Shown in pieces: positions 1 through 5,890 of a stretch of 6,118 nt of DNA. Location of the stretch: contig WFNQ01000102.1 of the NCBI GenBank assembly GCA_015488565.1, forward strand, positions 1-6,118, read 5' to 3'. Both the position numbers and the translations under genes were made by a program. The stretch is from Thiomicrorhabdus sp. Its GTDB lineage: Bacteria; Pseudomonadota; Gammaproteobacteria; Thiomicrospirales; Thiomicrospiraceae. The notes below the pieces were generated by a model. The model worked only from the letters and a program-made list of their open reading frames with translations. It searched no databases and had not been told where the DNA came from. The stretch's first letter is position 1, and each line of letters starts with the position of its first letter.

Positions 1-178
1 CACATGCACGAGCAGATAATAACACTAATAAAGGTCTTAAGCGCTTTCCGCCACTGTTAATGATATAGTGTCCTATTTGATTAATGAGAACGACATCGGA
101 CGCAAGGCGCTTGAGAATGAGTTGATCAACGGCTTGGATGTCATCTTGAATAAGGGCTTGAATGTCAGATAAGGTCAT
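1..178 (-). CDS. ispB: Octaprenyl (polyprenyl) diphosphate synthase IspB, N-terminal part, cut by the window edge
   Basis: This trans-prenyltransferase extends farnesyl diphosphate with isopentenyl diphosphate units to make the long isoprenoid tail of ubiquinone (and menaquinone where present). Only the first 59 codons are present; translated from the minus strand they begin MTLSDIQALIQ and run to the motif GGKRLRP at residues 43-49. In polyprenyl synthases that motif is the conserved isopentenyl-diphosphate-binding segment near the N-terminus. The stretch SDVVLINQIGHYII before it closely resembles the Escherichia coli IspB N-terminus as I recall it, and the ATG at 178 puts the start where E. 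coli IspB begins. The aspartate-rich catalytic motifs lie beyond the window. The nearest ribosome-binding-like sequence is AAGAG about 12 nt upstream, so initiation may be modest. The gene is divergent from rplU, the common gammaproteobacterial arrangement. Chain length (C40 or other) cannot be told from this fragment. Confidence 0.93.
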   Translation of the reverse strand, partial: MTLSDIQALIQDDIQAVDQLILKRLASDVVLINQIGHYIINSGGKRLRPLLVLLSARAC

Positions 179-225
179 TATAGATAGGCACTCTTGGCCA
201 AAGTAAAGTTGTGAAAAAAGCAATT

Positions 226-294
226 CTAGTATGAATGGTTAAATGAAGCTAGTATTTTCATCGCTTTTAGCACGCGTAAGGCCGTCATTTTCAT
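226..294 (-). CDS. Possible 22-residue leader peptide upstream of ispB (very tentative)
   Basis: On the minus strand an ATG at 294 opens a 22-codon frame ending in TAG at 228-226. The peptide starts MKMTALRVLKAMK, basic and hydrophobic, and ends SFNHSY. It is preceded by AAAAAGG with 8 nt to the ATG, a better ribosome-binding site than the one in front of ispB itself. It lies 47 bp upstream of ispB on the same strand, so it could be a leader peptide or small ORF. I do not recognise the sequence. A frame this short with a purine-rich site in front is expected by chance fairly often in AT-rich DNA, so this is a candidate only. Confidence 0.18.
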   Translation of the reverse strand: MKMTALRVLKAMKILASFNHSY

Positions 295-314
295 TTTGGT
301 TACCTTTTTGGTGG

Positions 315-341
315 CTTTTTTCAAAAAAGTCTAACTTTATT
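315..341 (+). promoter_or_regulatory. A/T-rich upstream tract of the rplU promoter (UP-element-like)
   Basis: The sequence just upstream of the -35 hexamer is dominated by T and A runs. It includes a perfect odd palindrome at 315-329: C, six T, a central C, six A, G. With a transcription start near 377, the tract falls at about -36 to -62. That is where UP elements contact the C-terminal domains of the RNA polymerase alpha subunit at rRNA and ribosomal-protein promoters. The position and composition are seen; the function is inferred. Confidence 0.45.
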
Positions 342-376
342 TTGACCCTGCTATAAAAAGTCTATATAATTCCGCC
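342..376 (+). promoter_or_regulatory. Sigma70 promoter of rplU-rpmA
   Basis: TTGACC at 342-347 (five of six consensus) and TATAAT at 365-370 (perfect) are separated by exactly 17 bp. The following discriminator TCCGCC (371-376) is GC-rich, a feature associated with ppGpp/DksA-sensitive stable RNA and ribosomal-protein promoters. Transcription would start around 376-378, giving a leader of roughly 58 nt before the rplU ATG. In E. coli, rplU-rpmA transcription is reported to be under stringent control, which agrees with this layout; stringent control here is inference. Confidence 0.88.
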
Positions 377-379
377 TTT

Positions 380-394
380 GTCGCGATTGGCGAC
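380..394 (+). promoter_or_regulatory. Small hairpin in the rplU 5' leader
   Basis: GTCGC (380-384) and GCGAC (390-394) form a perfect 5-bp stem with a 5-nt loop (GATTG), starting only a few bases after the predicted transcription start. It could protect the 5' end or simply be chance. It is far from the ribosome-binding site at 423-427 and would not occlude it. I do not recognise it as a known ribosomal-protein leader motif. Confidence 0.3.
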
Positions 395-434
395 TGTAAT
401 ATAAAACAGAATTTTAGAATCCGGGAGAAGTTCC

Positions 435-749
435 ATGTATGCGGTAATTAAAACCGGTGGTAAGCAGTATCGAGTTCGAGAAGGTCAAGTGTTACGCATT
501 GAGTCTTTGAATGCAGAAGCAGGCGATGCAGTAGAGTTTGACGAAGTATTGATGGTAGGTGAGGGTGCTGACATTAAGGTTGGTTCGCCAACTGTTGAAG
601 GTGCTAAAGTTTCTGCGACGGTTGAATCAAACGGTCGTGGCAAAAAAGTAACTATCATCAAGTTCCGTCGTCGTAAGAACAGATCGAAGACTAAGCAAGG
701 CCACCGCCAAAACTACACTGAAGTTAAAATCGGCACGATTTCAGCTTAA
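435..749 (+). CDS. rplU: 50S ribosomal protein L21
   Basis: L21 is a structural protein of the large ribosomal subunit that binds 23S rRNA. The 104-residue product has the family hallmarks from end to end: MYAVIKTGGKQYRV at the N-terminus, EFDEVLMVG in the centre, a basic KVTIIKFRRRKN segment (residues 71-82), then the RSKTKQGHRQNYTEVKI signature near the C-terminus. Length matches the usual about 103 residues. The ATG at 435 is fixed by GGGAG at 423-427, seven nucleotides upstream, and by family alignment. It is the first gene after the strong promoter at 342-370 and is followed 76 bp later by rpmA, the near-universal partner gene. Nothing is unusual about the protein. Confidence 0.99.
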   Translation: MYAVIKTGGKQYRVREGQVLRIESLNAEAGDAVEFDEVLMVGEGADIKVGSPTVEGAKVSATVESNGRGKKVTIIKFRRRKNRSKTKQGHRQNYTEVKIGTISA

Positions 750-825
750 TCAGTATTTAAAAATGAATTTAAAACGGCTGTTATTTCTGAATAGGGGATA
801 ACGTTGTTAACGAAAGGACAATGCT

Positions 826-1083
826 ATGGCTCATAAAAAAGCAGCAGGTAGTACTAAAAATGGTCGCGATTCCAATGCCAAGCGTTTAGGCGTTAAAGCA
901 TTTGGTGGAGAAGTTGTTTCAGCAGGTAGCATTATTGTTCGCCAGCGTGGTACAAAGTTTCACCCCGGTGTAAATGTGGGTCGTGGTAAAGATGATACCT
1001 TATTTGCAAAAGCAGATGGTGCAGTTGCCTTTGTCTCAAAAGGTAAGCCATTGCGTACTTATGTAACGATTGTTTCTGAATAA
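826..1083 (+). CDS. rpmA: 50S ribosomal protein L27
   Basis: L27 is a large-subunit protein whose flexible N-terminal tail reaches toward the peptidyl-transferase centre and helps position tRNA. The 85-residue product begins MAHKKAAGSTKNGRDSNAKR, the conserved basic tail, followed by LGVKAFGGE, RQRGTKFHPGVNVGRGKDDTLFA (conserved core) and a C-terminal beta segment. There is no N-terminal prepeptide of the type processed in many Firmicutes; the tail starts directly at MAHKK. The start is set by AAAGGA at 813-818, seven nucleotides before the ATG. A second ATG at 821 is out of frame. The gene is cotranscribed with rplU and closed by the intrinsic terminator at 1103-1132. Length equals the E. 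coli protein. Confidence 0.99.
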   Translation: MAHKKAAGSTKNGRDSNAKRLGVKAFGGEVVSAGSIIVRQRGTKFHPGVNVGRGKDDTLFAKADGAVAFVSKGKPLRTYVTIVSE

Positions 1084-1102
1084 TATTCAGTTTCCGTTTA
1101 TC

Positions 1103-1136
1103 AAAAACGCCCCGCTTTGACGGGGCGTTTTTGTTT
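1103..1136 (+). terminator. Strong intrinsic terminator after rpmA
   Basis: A perfect 12-bp inverted repeat, AAAAACGCCCCG (1103-1114) and CGGGGCGTTTTT (1121-1132), encloses a 6-nt loop CTTTGA. The GC-rich core is followed by a run of five T, then GTTTG. This is a textbook rho-independent terminator 19 bp past the rpmA stop. Because the stem is flanked by A and T runs it could also work on the opposite strand, but no minus-strand gene needs it here. It separates the ribosomal-protein pair from obgE-proB, so the downstream genes need readthrough or their own promoter. Confidence 0.93.
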
Positions 1137-1203
1137 GTATAGAATAAAATAGTTTCTGCTGCTGATTTAGGGTAGAAAGGACTGGCTGATAAAAGGGTAT
1201 GAT

Positions 1204-2274
1204 ATGCAATTTGTAGATGAAGCTTCCATTCATGTTGAGGCTGGCCGTGGTGGTAATGGCGTGGCCAGTTTTCGTCGTGAAAAATACATTCCATTTGGTG
1301 GGCCAAATGGCGGTGACGGTGGCGATGGTGGGAGTGTTTATCTTGAAGCAGATCGTAACTTAAATACCTTGGTTGATTTTCGTTTCACTAAAAATTATCG
1401 TGCACAGAACGGTCAGGCTGGAATGGGTCAACAAAAAACGGGAGCAGCAGGTGAGGACCTTATTATTAAGGTGGCTGTGGGGACTAAAGTAACTGACATT
1501 GATTCTTTAGAGGTGCTTGGAGACTTAACTGAGCATGGTCAACGCTTATTGGTCTCCAAGGGCGGGCGTCATGGACTGGGTAATATCCACTTTAAAAGCA
1601 GTCGAAACCGCTCACCTAGACAGTGTACTACCGGTGAAGATGGTGAAGAACGTAACTTGCGTTTAGAGTTGATTGTATTGGCTGATGTTGGGTTGCTGGG
1701 ATTACCTAATGCGGGTAAATCAAGTTTAATAACTGCCGTATCTGCCGCGCGCCCTAAGGTCGCAAATTATCCTTTTACAACGTTATATCCTAATTTAGGT
1801 GTCGTGAGTGTTTCGCCTGAAACCAGTTTTGTTATGGCTGATATTCCAGGGTTGATAGAAGGGGCATCTGAAGGTGCTGGTTTGGGACAACAATTTTTAA
1901 AACACCTCTCTCGTACTGGGTTGTTATTGCATATTGTAGATCTTGCGCCAATGGATGAAAGTGATCCTGTTGAAAATATTCGCATCATCTACAAAGAGCT
2001 GGAAAAATACAGCGATGAAATTGCTGGCAAAGACAGTTGGTTGGTGCTGAATAAAACCGATCTATTACTGCCTGATGAGGTGGATGCGCTTTGCGAACGT
2101 ATTGTGTCGGAGATTGAGTGGAAAGGGCCCGTTTATCAAGTCTCAGCAGTATTAAGAGAGGGAACAAAGAAATTGGTGAATGATATTGCCTACGCTTTAG
2201 AGCAAAATCGCATTGAAATGGCCGAAGAAGATGCGCCAGTACGCGCAACAGTTGAAGATGATTTTGATTTTTAG
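1204..2274 (+). CDS. obgE: Obg family GTPase (CgtA/ObgE), ribosome-assembly and stress-linked
   Basis: Obg is an essential, ribosome-associated GTPase involved in late assembly of the 50S subunit and linked to the stringent response. The 356-residue product has the glycine-rich Obg fold at residues 1-159 (GRGGNGVASFRREKYIPFGGPNGGDGGDGG). The G domain follows: G1 GLPNAGKSS (166-174), switch I YPFTTLYPN (189-197), G3 DIPGLIEG (213-220), G4 NKTD (283-286) and G5 SAV (314-316). All GTP-binding motifs are intact. The C-terminal tail is short and acidic, ending EDDFDF; as I recall E. coli ObgE is about 390 residues, so the variable tail is shorter here. The ATG at 1204 is supported by AAAAGGG at 1191-1197 with 6-nt spacing. 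It lies 120 bp after rpmA, behind a terminator, and 13 bp before proB. Confidence 0.98.
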   Translation: MQFVDEASIHVEAGRGGNGVASFRREKYIPFGGPNGGDGGDGGSVYLEADRNLNTLVDFRFTKNYRAQNGQAGMGQQKTGAAGEDLIIKVAVGTKVTDIDSLEVLGDLTEHGQRLLVSKGGRHGLGNIHFKSSRNRSPRQCTTGEDGEERNLRLELIVLADVGLLGLPNAGKSSLITAVSAARPKVANYPFTTLYPNLGVVSVSPETSFVMADIPGLIEGASEGAGLGQQFLKHLSRTGLLLHIVDLAPMDESDPVENIRIIYKELEKYSDEIAGKDSWLVLNKTDLLLPDEVDALCERIVSEIEWKGPVYQVSAVLREGTKKLVNDIAYALEQNRIEMAEEDAPVRATVEDDFDF

Positions 2275-2275
2275 T

Positions 2276-2287
2276 GGTGGTGATTAA
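2276..2287 (+). promoter_or_regulatory. Ribosome-binding site deciding the GTG start of proB
   Basis: GGTGGTGA at 2276-2283 begins one base after the obgE stop codon (TAG, 2272-2274) and lies only four nucleotides before the GTG at 2288. The site is imperfect and tight, so proB translation probably depends on ribosomes finishing obgE (translational coupling, inferred). No alternative ATG occurs before codon 40, well inside the nucleotide-binding domain, so the GTG is needed to retain VIKIGSALLT. Confidence 0.6.
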
Positions 2288-3427
2288 GTGAATCGATCAG
2301 AGTTAAAGAAAACTAAGCGCTGGGTCATTAAGATTGGCAGCGCTTTGTTAACGGATGATGGTAAAGGTTTAAATACTGAGGCCTTAAGTCGTTGGGTGGC
2401 TCAAATGGCCACGCTTAAAAAAGAGGGGATAGAAGTTGTTTTGGTCTCTTCTGGCTCCATTGCGGAAGGAATGACTCGTTTAGGTTGGACAACGCGTCCA
2501 ACCGCCTTAAATGAGTTACAAGCCGCCGCCTCGGTTGGTCAGATGGGTTTAATTCAAGCCTATGAATCTCAATTTTCAGCCTTTGATTTACATACCGCAC
2601 AAATTTTAATGACGCACGACGATCTTTCAAACCGTGAACGCTATCTTAATGTCAAAAGCACCATTGAAACCCTTTTAAAATACGGCGTTGTTCCCATTAT
2701 TAATGAAAACGATACCGTCGTAACCGATGAAATTTGCTTTGGTGACAACGATACTTTAGCTGCTTTAACAGCAAACTTGATTTCTGCTGAAGTATTGGTC
2801 ATTTTGACCGATCAAAAAGGATTGTACACTGATAACCCTCGTGAAAATCCAAACGCCTCATTGATTGATGAGGTGCATGTGAGCAGTCGCGATATTGAGA
2901 GTATGGCCAGCACAGAGGGGGGGCATTTAGGCAAGGGAGGCATGTACACCAAAGTCATGGCAGCTAAGCGTGCAGCTCGCTCGGGTACGGCTACGCTGAT
3001 TGCTTCTGGAAATGAAGAGAATATTTTGCCTAAACTGTTTAATGGTGAGGATTTTGGCACGCTCTTGATTCCTGATTTAGAGCCATTAACGGCACGTCAA
3101 CAGTGGTTAGCAGGACATTTACAGGCAAAAGGCACTTTTGTTTTGGATGATGGTGCGGCGGCGATGCTTAGACGTTCAGGCCGTAGCTTATTGCCTGTTG
3201 GAGTTGTCTCACAGCGCGGCAGTTTTTCTCGCGGTGAGATGGTCGTTTGCTATGATGGTACGGGACAAGAGGTCGCAAGAGGCTTAGTCAACTACTCCTC
3301 TGCCGAAACGATTAAATTATTAGGCAAATCAAGCGATCAGATTGAATCTATTTTAGGCTGTGTTGTTGAAGATTCGTTGATTCATTGTGACAACATGGTG
3401 GTTTTAATGGCGCATGAAAAAGTATAG
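2288..3427 (+). CDS. proB: Glutamate 5-kinase, first step of proline biosynthesis
   Basis: ProB phosphorylates L-glutamate with ATP to give glutamyl 5-phosphate, which ProA reduces on the way to proline; it is normally feedback-inhibited by proline. The 379-residue product shows an amino-acid kinase domain at about 1-262. Its motifs are VIKIGSALLT (13-22), VSSGSIAEGM (53-62), NENDTV (139-144), FGDND (151-155), LTDQKGLYTDNP (173-184) and GKGGMYTK (215-222). From about residue 275 a PUA domain follows, as in the long form of the family (E. coli 367 residues). The GTG start gives a full N-terminus. It sits 13 bp after obgE and is probably in the same transcript. No proA lies in the window; proB after obgE without proA occurs in other Gammaproteobacteria and Betaproteobacteria. 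Confidence 0.97.
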   Translation: MNRSELKKTKRWVIKIGSALLTDDGKGLNTEALSRWVAQMATLKKEGIEVVLVSSGSIAEGMTRLGWTTRPTALNELQAAASVGQMGLIQAYESQFSAFDLHTAQILMTHDDLSNRERYLNVKSTIETLLKYGVVPIINENDTVVTDEICFGDNDTLAALTANLISAEVLVILTDQKGLYTDNPRENPNASLIDEVHVSSRDIESMASTEGGHLGKGGMYTKVMAAKRAARSGTATLIASGNEENILPKLFNGEDFGTLLIPDLEPLTARQQWLAGHLQAKGTFVLDDGAAAMLRRSGRSLLPVGVVSQRGSFSRGEMVVCYDGTGQEVARGLVNYSSAETIKLLGKSSDQIESILGCVVEDSLIHCDNMVVLMAHEKV

Positions 3428-3591
3428 TCTATATCCCTAATTTTCCCCCGCCCTAATTCGCATATAAAAATACGTTTATAGCACGCCAATGGGCCACAAC
3501 TCCGTATTTCCATCGGAGGGTACCTCTTTCTTTAGAGGGGTCTTAACTTAAGGTTTTTGAGTTGTTATTATCAAATCAAACACCCCGTTCT
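3428..3591. other. Convergent proB/ubiB intergenic region with small hairpins
   Basis: The 164 bp lie between two convergent gene ends and hold no plausible gene. Two adjacent hairpins are visible: CTCCG (3500-3504) with CGGAG (3514-3518), and CCTCT (3523-3527) with AGAGG (3534-3538). GAGG (3516-3519) can instead pair with CCTC (3523-3526), which excludes both. A short palindrome CTTAACTTAAG (3542-3552) follows, then TTTTT at 3554-3558. None is a standard stem-plus-U-tract terminator on either strand. They may jointly end transcription, or the messages may overlap at their 3' ends. Confidence 0.55.
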
Positions 3592-5214
3592 CTATTTTCG
3601 AATAATCAACCAGCCACCGATTAGTAGCAGTACAAGTTGTAAAGTACTTCCATCTATCCACTCTTGATGGATTAGTCCTGGCAGCAGTGCGAGGCCAATA
3701 ATCAGTAGCCCAACGGTTCGATGGCGTTGAGCGCGAGTTTGTTCTGCAATTTGTTTTTCTAAACGTGCCACTTGTTCCGCTTGCCCATTAAAATCGGCGT
3801 GTGCCAATTTGGTTAAACTGGCGTGCAGTAATCCGGGCATTTGTGGCGCTTGCTCCATCCAGAATGGAAGGTTGGACTTTATATTTTTAACGAATCCTTT
3901 CGGTCCCATGCGGTCGTGCATCCACTCTTCCAAAAAGGGTTTTGCCGTATCCCAAAGGTCAAGTTCATCATCCATTTGACGCCCCAATCCCTCAATATTT
4001 AATAAGGTTTTTTGCAGTAAAACCAGTTGGGGCTGCACCTCCATGCCAAAACGGCGTGCGGTTTGAAACAGACGCATTAAGACCAGTCCAAATGAGATGT
4101 CTTTAAGTGGTCGATCCCAAATGGGTTCACATACAGAGCGAATAGCGGACTCTAATTCATTGACTCGCGTATTTCTTGGGACCCATTCCGATTCGATATG
4201 CAGTTCAGACACGCGTAAATAATCACGGTTAAAGAAGGCTAAAAAGTTCTCGGCTAAATAGCGTTGGTCTTCGGGATCGAGCGTGCCCATAATACCAAAA
4301 TCAATCGCGGCATAGCGGCCATCAGGTAGTATAAAAATATTACCGGGGTGCATGTCGGCATGAAAAAAGTTGTGTTTAAATACTTGGGTAAAAAAGATTA
4401 CCACGCCTTTAGCGGATAGGTCGGTTAGAGAGAGGCCCGCTTCAATGAGTTTTTCGGTTTCGCTGATGCGAATACCGTAAATACGTTCCATTGTCATCAC
4501 GCGTTCGGCGGTGTGCGACCAGTAAATTTCAGGCACGTACAGTAGATCAGAATTTTCAAAGTTACGTCTTAGTTGGGTGGCATTGGCCGCTTCACGAATC
4601 ATATCTAATTCATCTAAAATGGTTTTTTCAAACTCCGCCACGACCTCAACGGGGTGCAGGCGTTTGGCAATTTTGACTGCGGCTTCGAGTAAGCTCGCCA
4701 AGCCGTACATAATGGCAACGTCTTGCTCGATAATAGGCAAAATATCGGGGCGCACAACCTTCACGATGACATCGGTTCCAGTGTGCAGTGTGGCGGCGTG
4801 TACTTGTGCAATGGAAGCGGAGGCCATCGGTTCGGTATCAAACGTGGCATAGGCCTCTTCAACTGTCTTTCCAAGGGCTTCTTCCACCAATTTTTTGGAG
4901 TGTTCAGCATCGAAAGGAGGGCAGTCGTCTTGCAACTTGATTAACTCAATGGAGATATCCTGTGGTAATAAATCCTTACGAGTGGACAGTGCTTGACCGA
5001 GTTTAATAAAAATAGGCCCCAGCTCTTCCAAAGCCAAACGAATACTTTCACCACGGCTACAGTTTGCTTTTTTACGCCAGTTCCATGGTGCAATCATATT
5101 GAACCAAATGAGCCAAGCGTATTTAGTATCGGTTAACACCATTTTGTCGATTTGATAATAGGTAAGGACACGATTGATTTTGATAATACGAAAAAATTGT
5201 TTGAGGCGTTTCAT
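3592..5214 (-). CDS. ubiB: UbiB, atypical kinase/ATPase for ubiquinone biosynthesis
   Basis: UbiB belongs to the ABC1/ADCK/UbiB protein-kinase-like family. It supports coenzyme Q biosynthesis, probably as an ATPase acting on lipid intermediates at the inner membrane. The 540-residue product (E. coli about 546) has the family signature KLGQ (71-74, within GPIFIKLGQALSTRKDLLP) and the alanine-rich nucleotide loop ASASIAQVHAA (131-141). The lysine of VIVKVVRP is K152, followed by the family DEL motif (201-203), HADMHPGN (285-292) and IDFG (304-307, metal-binding D305). E. coli has DCG at the last position as I recall. The C-terminus has two hydrophobic segments at about 500-515 and 524-538 around a short charged turn, the expected membrane anchor. 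The ATG at 5214 has only a weak AAAAGAA site about 9 nt upstream. It follows ubiJ by 21 bp in the ubiE-ubiJ-ubiB operon. Confidence 0.97.
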   Translation of the reverse strand: MKRLKQFFRIIKINRVLTYYQIDKMVLTDTKYAWLIWFNMIAPWNWRKKANCSRGESIRLALEELGPIFIKLGQALSTRKDLLPQDISIELIKLQDDCPPFDAEHSKKLVEEALGKTVEEAYATFDTEPMASASIAQVHAATLHTGTDVIVKVVRPDILPIIEQDVAIMYGLASLLEAAVKIAKRLHPVEVVAEFEKTILDELDMIREAANATQLRRNFENSDLLYVPEIYWSHTAERVMTMERIYGIRISETEKLIEAGLSLTDLSAKGVVIFFTQVFKHNFFHADMHPGNIFILPDGRYAAIDFGIMGTLDPEDQRYLAENFLAFFNRDYLRVSELHIESEWVPRNTRVNELESAIRSVCEPIWDRPLKDISFGLVLMRLFQTARRFGMEVQPQLVLLQKTLLNIEGLGRQMDDELDLWDTAKPFLEEWMHDRMGPKGFVKNIKSNLPFWMEQAPQMPGLLHASLTKLAHADFNGQAEQVARLEKQIAEQTRAQRHRTVGLLIIGLALLPGLIHQEWIDGSTLQLVLLLIGGWLIIRK

Positions 5215-5235
5215 TTATAAAGGTTCTTTTAATAA

Positions 5236-5844
5236 TTAAAGAGGTGTTGCGGAGCTGAGTTGGTTAATGCGCTTTTCAAGGGCATCAACCTCATTGGTTA
5301 TGGCATGAACATCTTGGCAAAAACGAGTGACTTGACGCTGTGTTGGAACGGCCTCTAATTCAAATTGTAGGTACTCTCGTACCGTTTGAGAGGCGGTCTG
5401 CTTTATATCGGTTTGAGTGTTGAGTAGGGAGCGAATGCCGTGCCCAACTTTAAAGGCAATTAAGTCCCCCGTGTAGTGAGAGAGTTGCTCCTCCCAATCA
5501 ATGTCTAATGCGCCTAATGCATGAATAAAGTCTTGTGCGACTGTTTGATCACCCGATAATTTAGCGTGAGGTAAATGGCGATTAAAGGGCAAGCTGGCAA
5601 AGTCAATAAAGGTGGTTTGAATGGCGGCATCCGGTTCGCCTTGCAGTGTGGTTTGTACACTCACCATGGCATGGGTGACGATAAAATACAGTGGCGAATC
5701 CATTGGCGTGAGCGTGACGGCAATGACCTTATCTTCTAGCGCATTAAACGCCTCGCCTTGCATATCGTCTAACCGAATGGCGGCGTTTAATATCGATTCG
5801 ATGGTGTTAGAGAGAGACATGTTCATCAGGTTGGGTTGTTGCAT
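5236..5844 (-). CDS. ubiJ: UbiJ, SCP2-domain ubiquinone biosynthesis accessory factor
   Basis: UbiJ is a non-enzymatic factor that, with UbiK, helps the soluble Ubi complex handle its hydrophobic intermediates through an SCP2 lipid-binding domain. From the ATG at 5844 the product is 202 residues, matching the E. coli length of about 201. The N-terminal two-thirds has SCP2-type features (NTIESILNAAIRLD, then alternating strands including KVIAVTLTPMDSPLYFIV and a predicted helix around FIHALGALDIDWEEQL). The C-terminus, DVHAITNEVDALEKRINQL, has coiled-coil heptad character. The start was chosen because AAAAGAG (5859-5853) lies 8 nt upstream. A longer frame from a GTG at 5907 would overlap ubiE and lacks such a site. 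Sequence conservation in this family is low, so the call rests on weak similarity plus its place between ubiE and ubiB, where UbiJ is expected. Confidence 0.88.
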   Translation of the reverse strand: MQQPNLMNMSLSNTIESILNAAIRLDDMQGEAFNALEDKVIAVTLTPMDSPLYFIVTHAMVSVQTTLQGEPDAAIQTTFIDFASLPFNRHLPHAKLSGDQTVAQDFIHALGALDIDWEEQLSHYTGDLIAFKVGHGIRSLLNTQTDIKQTASQTVREYLQFELEAVPTQRQVTRFCQDVHAITNEVDALEKRINQLSSATPL

Positions 5845-5890
5845 GGCATATACTCTTTTAGTGTGAATCGTAAGTAAGGGGGGGAGAAAA

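Larger units (their letters stand above)
179..434. other. Divergent ispB/rplU intergenic region
   Basis: These 256 bp separate two outward-reading genes and must hold both promoters. The rplU side is clear: sigma70 promoter, A/T-rich upstream tract, short leader and ribosome-binding site (listed separately). The ispB side is not clear. On the minus strand the best -10-like hexamer is TAGAAT at 228-223, but the hexamer 17 bp upstream (TAGCTT) is a poor -35. A 22-codon minus-strand open frame with a good ribosome-binding site also lies here. No tRNA, repeat array or long ORF was seen. Confidence 0.8.

Noticed and set aside
174..179. A perfect TATAAT on the minus strand at the ispB start
   Set aside because: It overlaps the ATG of ispB, so transcription from it would begin inside the gene. 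The region 17-18 bp upstream has only a poor -35 match.
1198..1203. A -10-like TATGAT directly before the obgE ATG
   Set aside because: There is no acceptable -35 hexamer at 16-18 bp upstream, and it occupies the spacer between the ribosome-binding site AAAAGGG and the start codon, so it is better read as spacer sequence.
932..1306. A 124-codon minus-strand open frame across rpmA, the terminator and the start of obgE
   Set aside because: It is antisense to two unambiguous conserved genes and runs through the terminator stem. The translated peptide has no recognisable family features.
3478..3545. Possible riboswitch in the proB/ubiB gap
   Set aside because: The hairpins lack the conserved core I associate with any common riboswitch class, and both flanking genes end here, so there is no downstream gene to control.
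4491..4944. Three overlapping plus-strand open frames inside ubiB
   Set aside because: They are shadows of the conserved kinase-like domain of ubiB on the other strand; their peptides show no domain signature.
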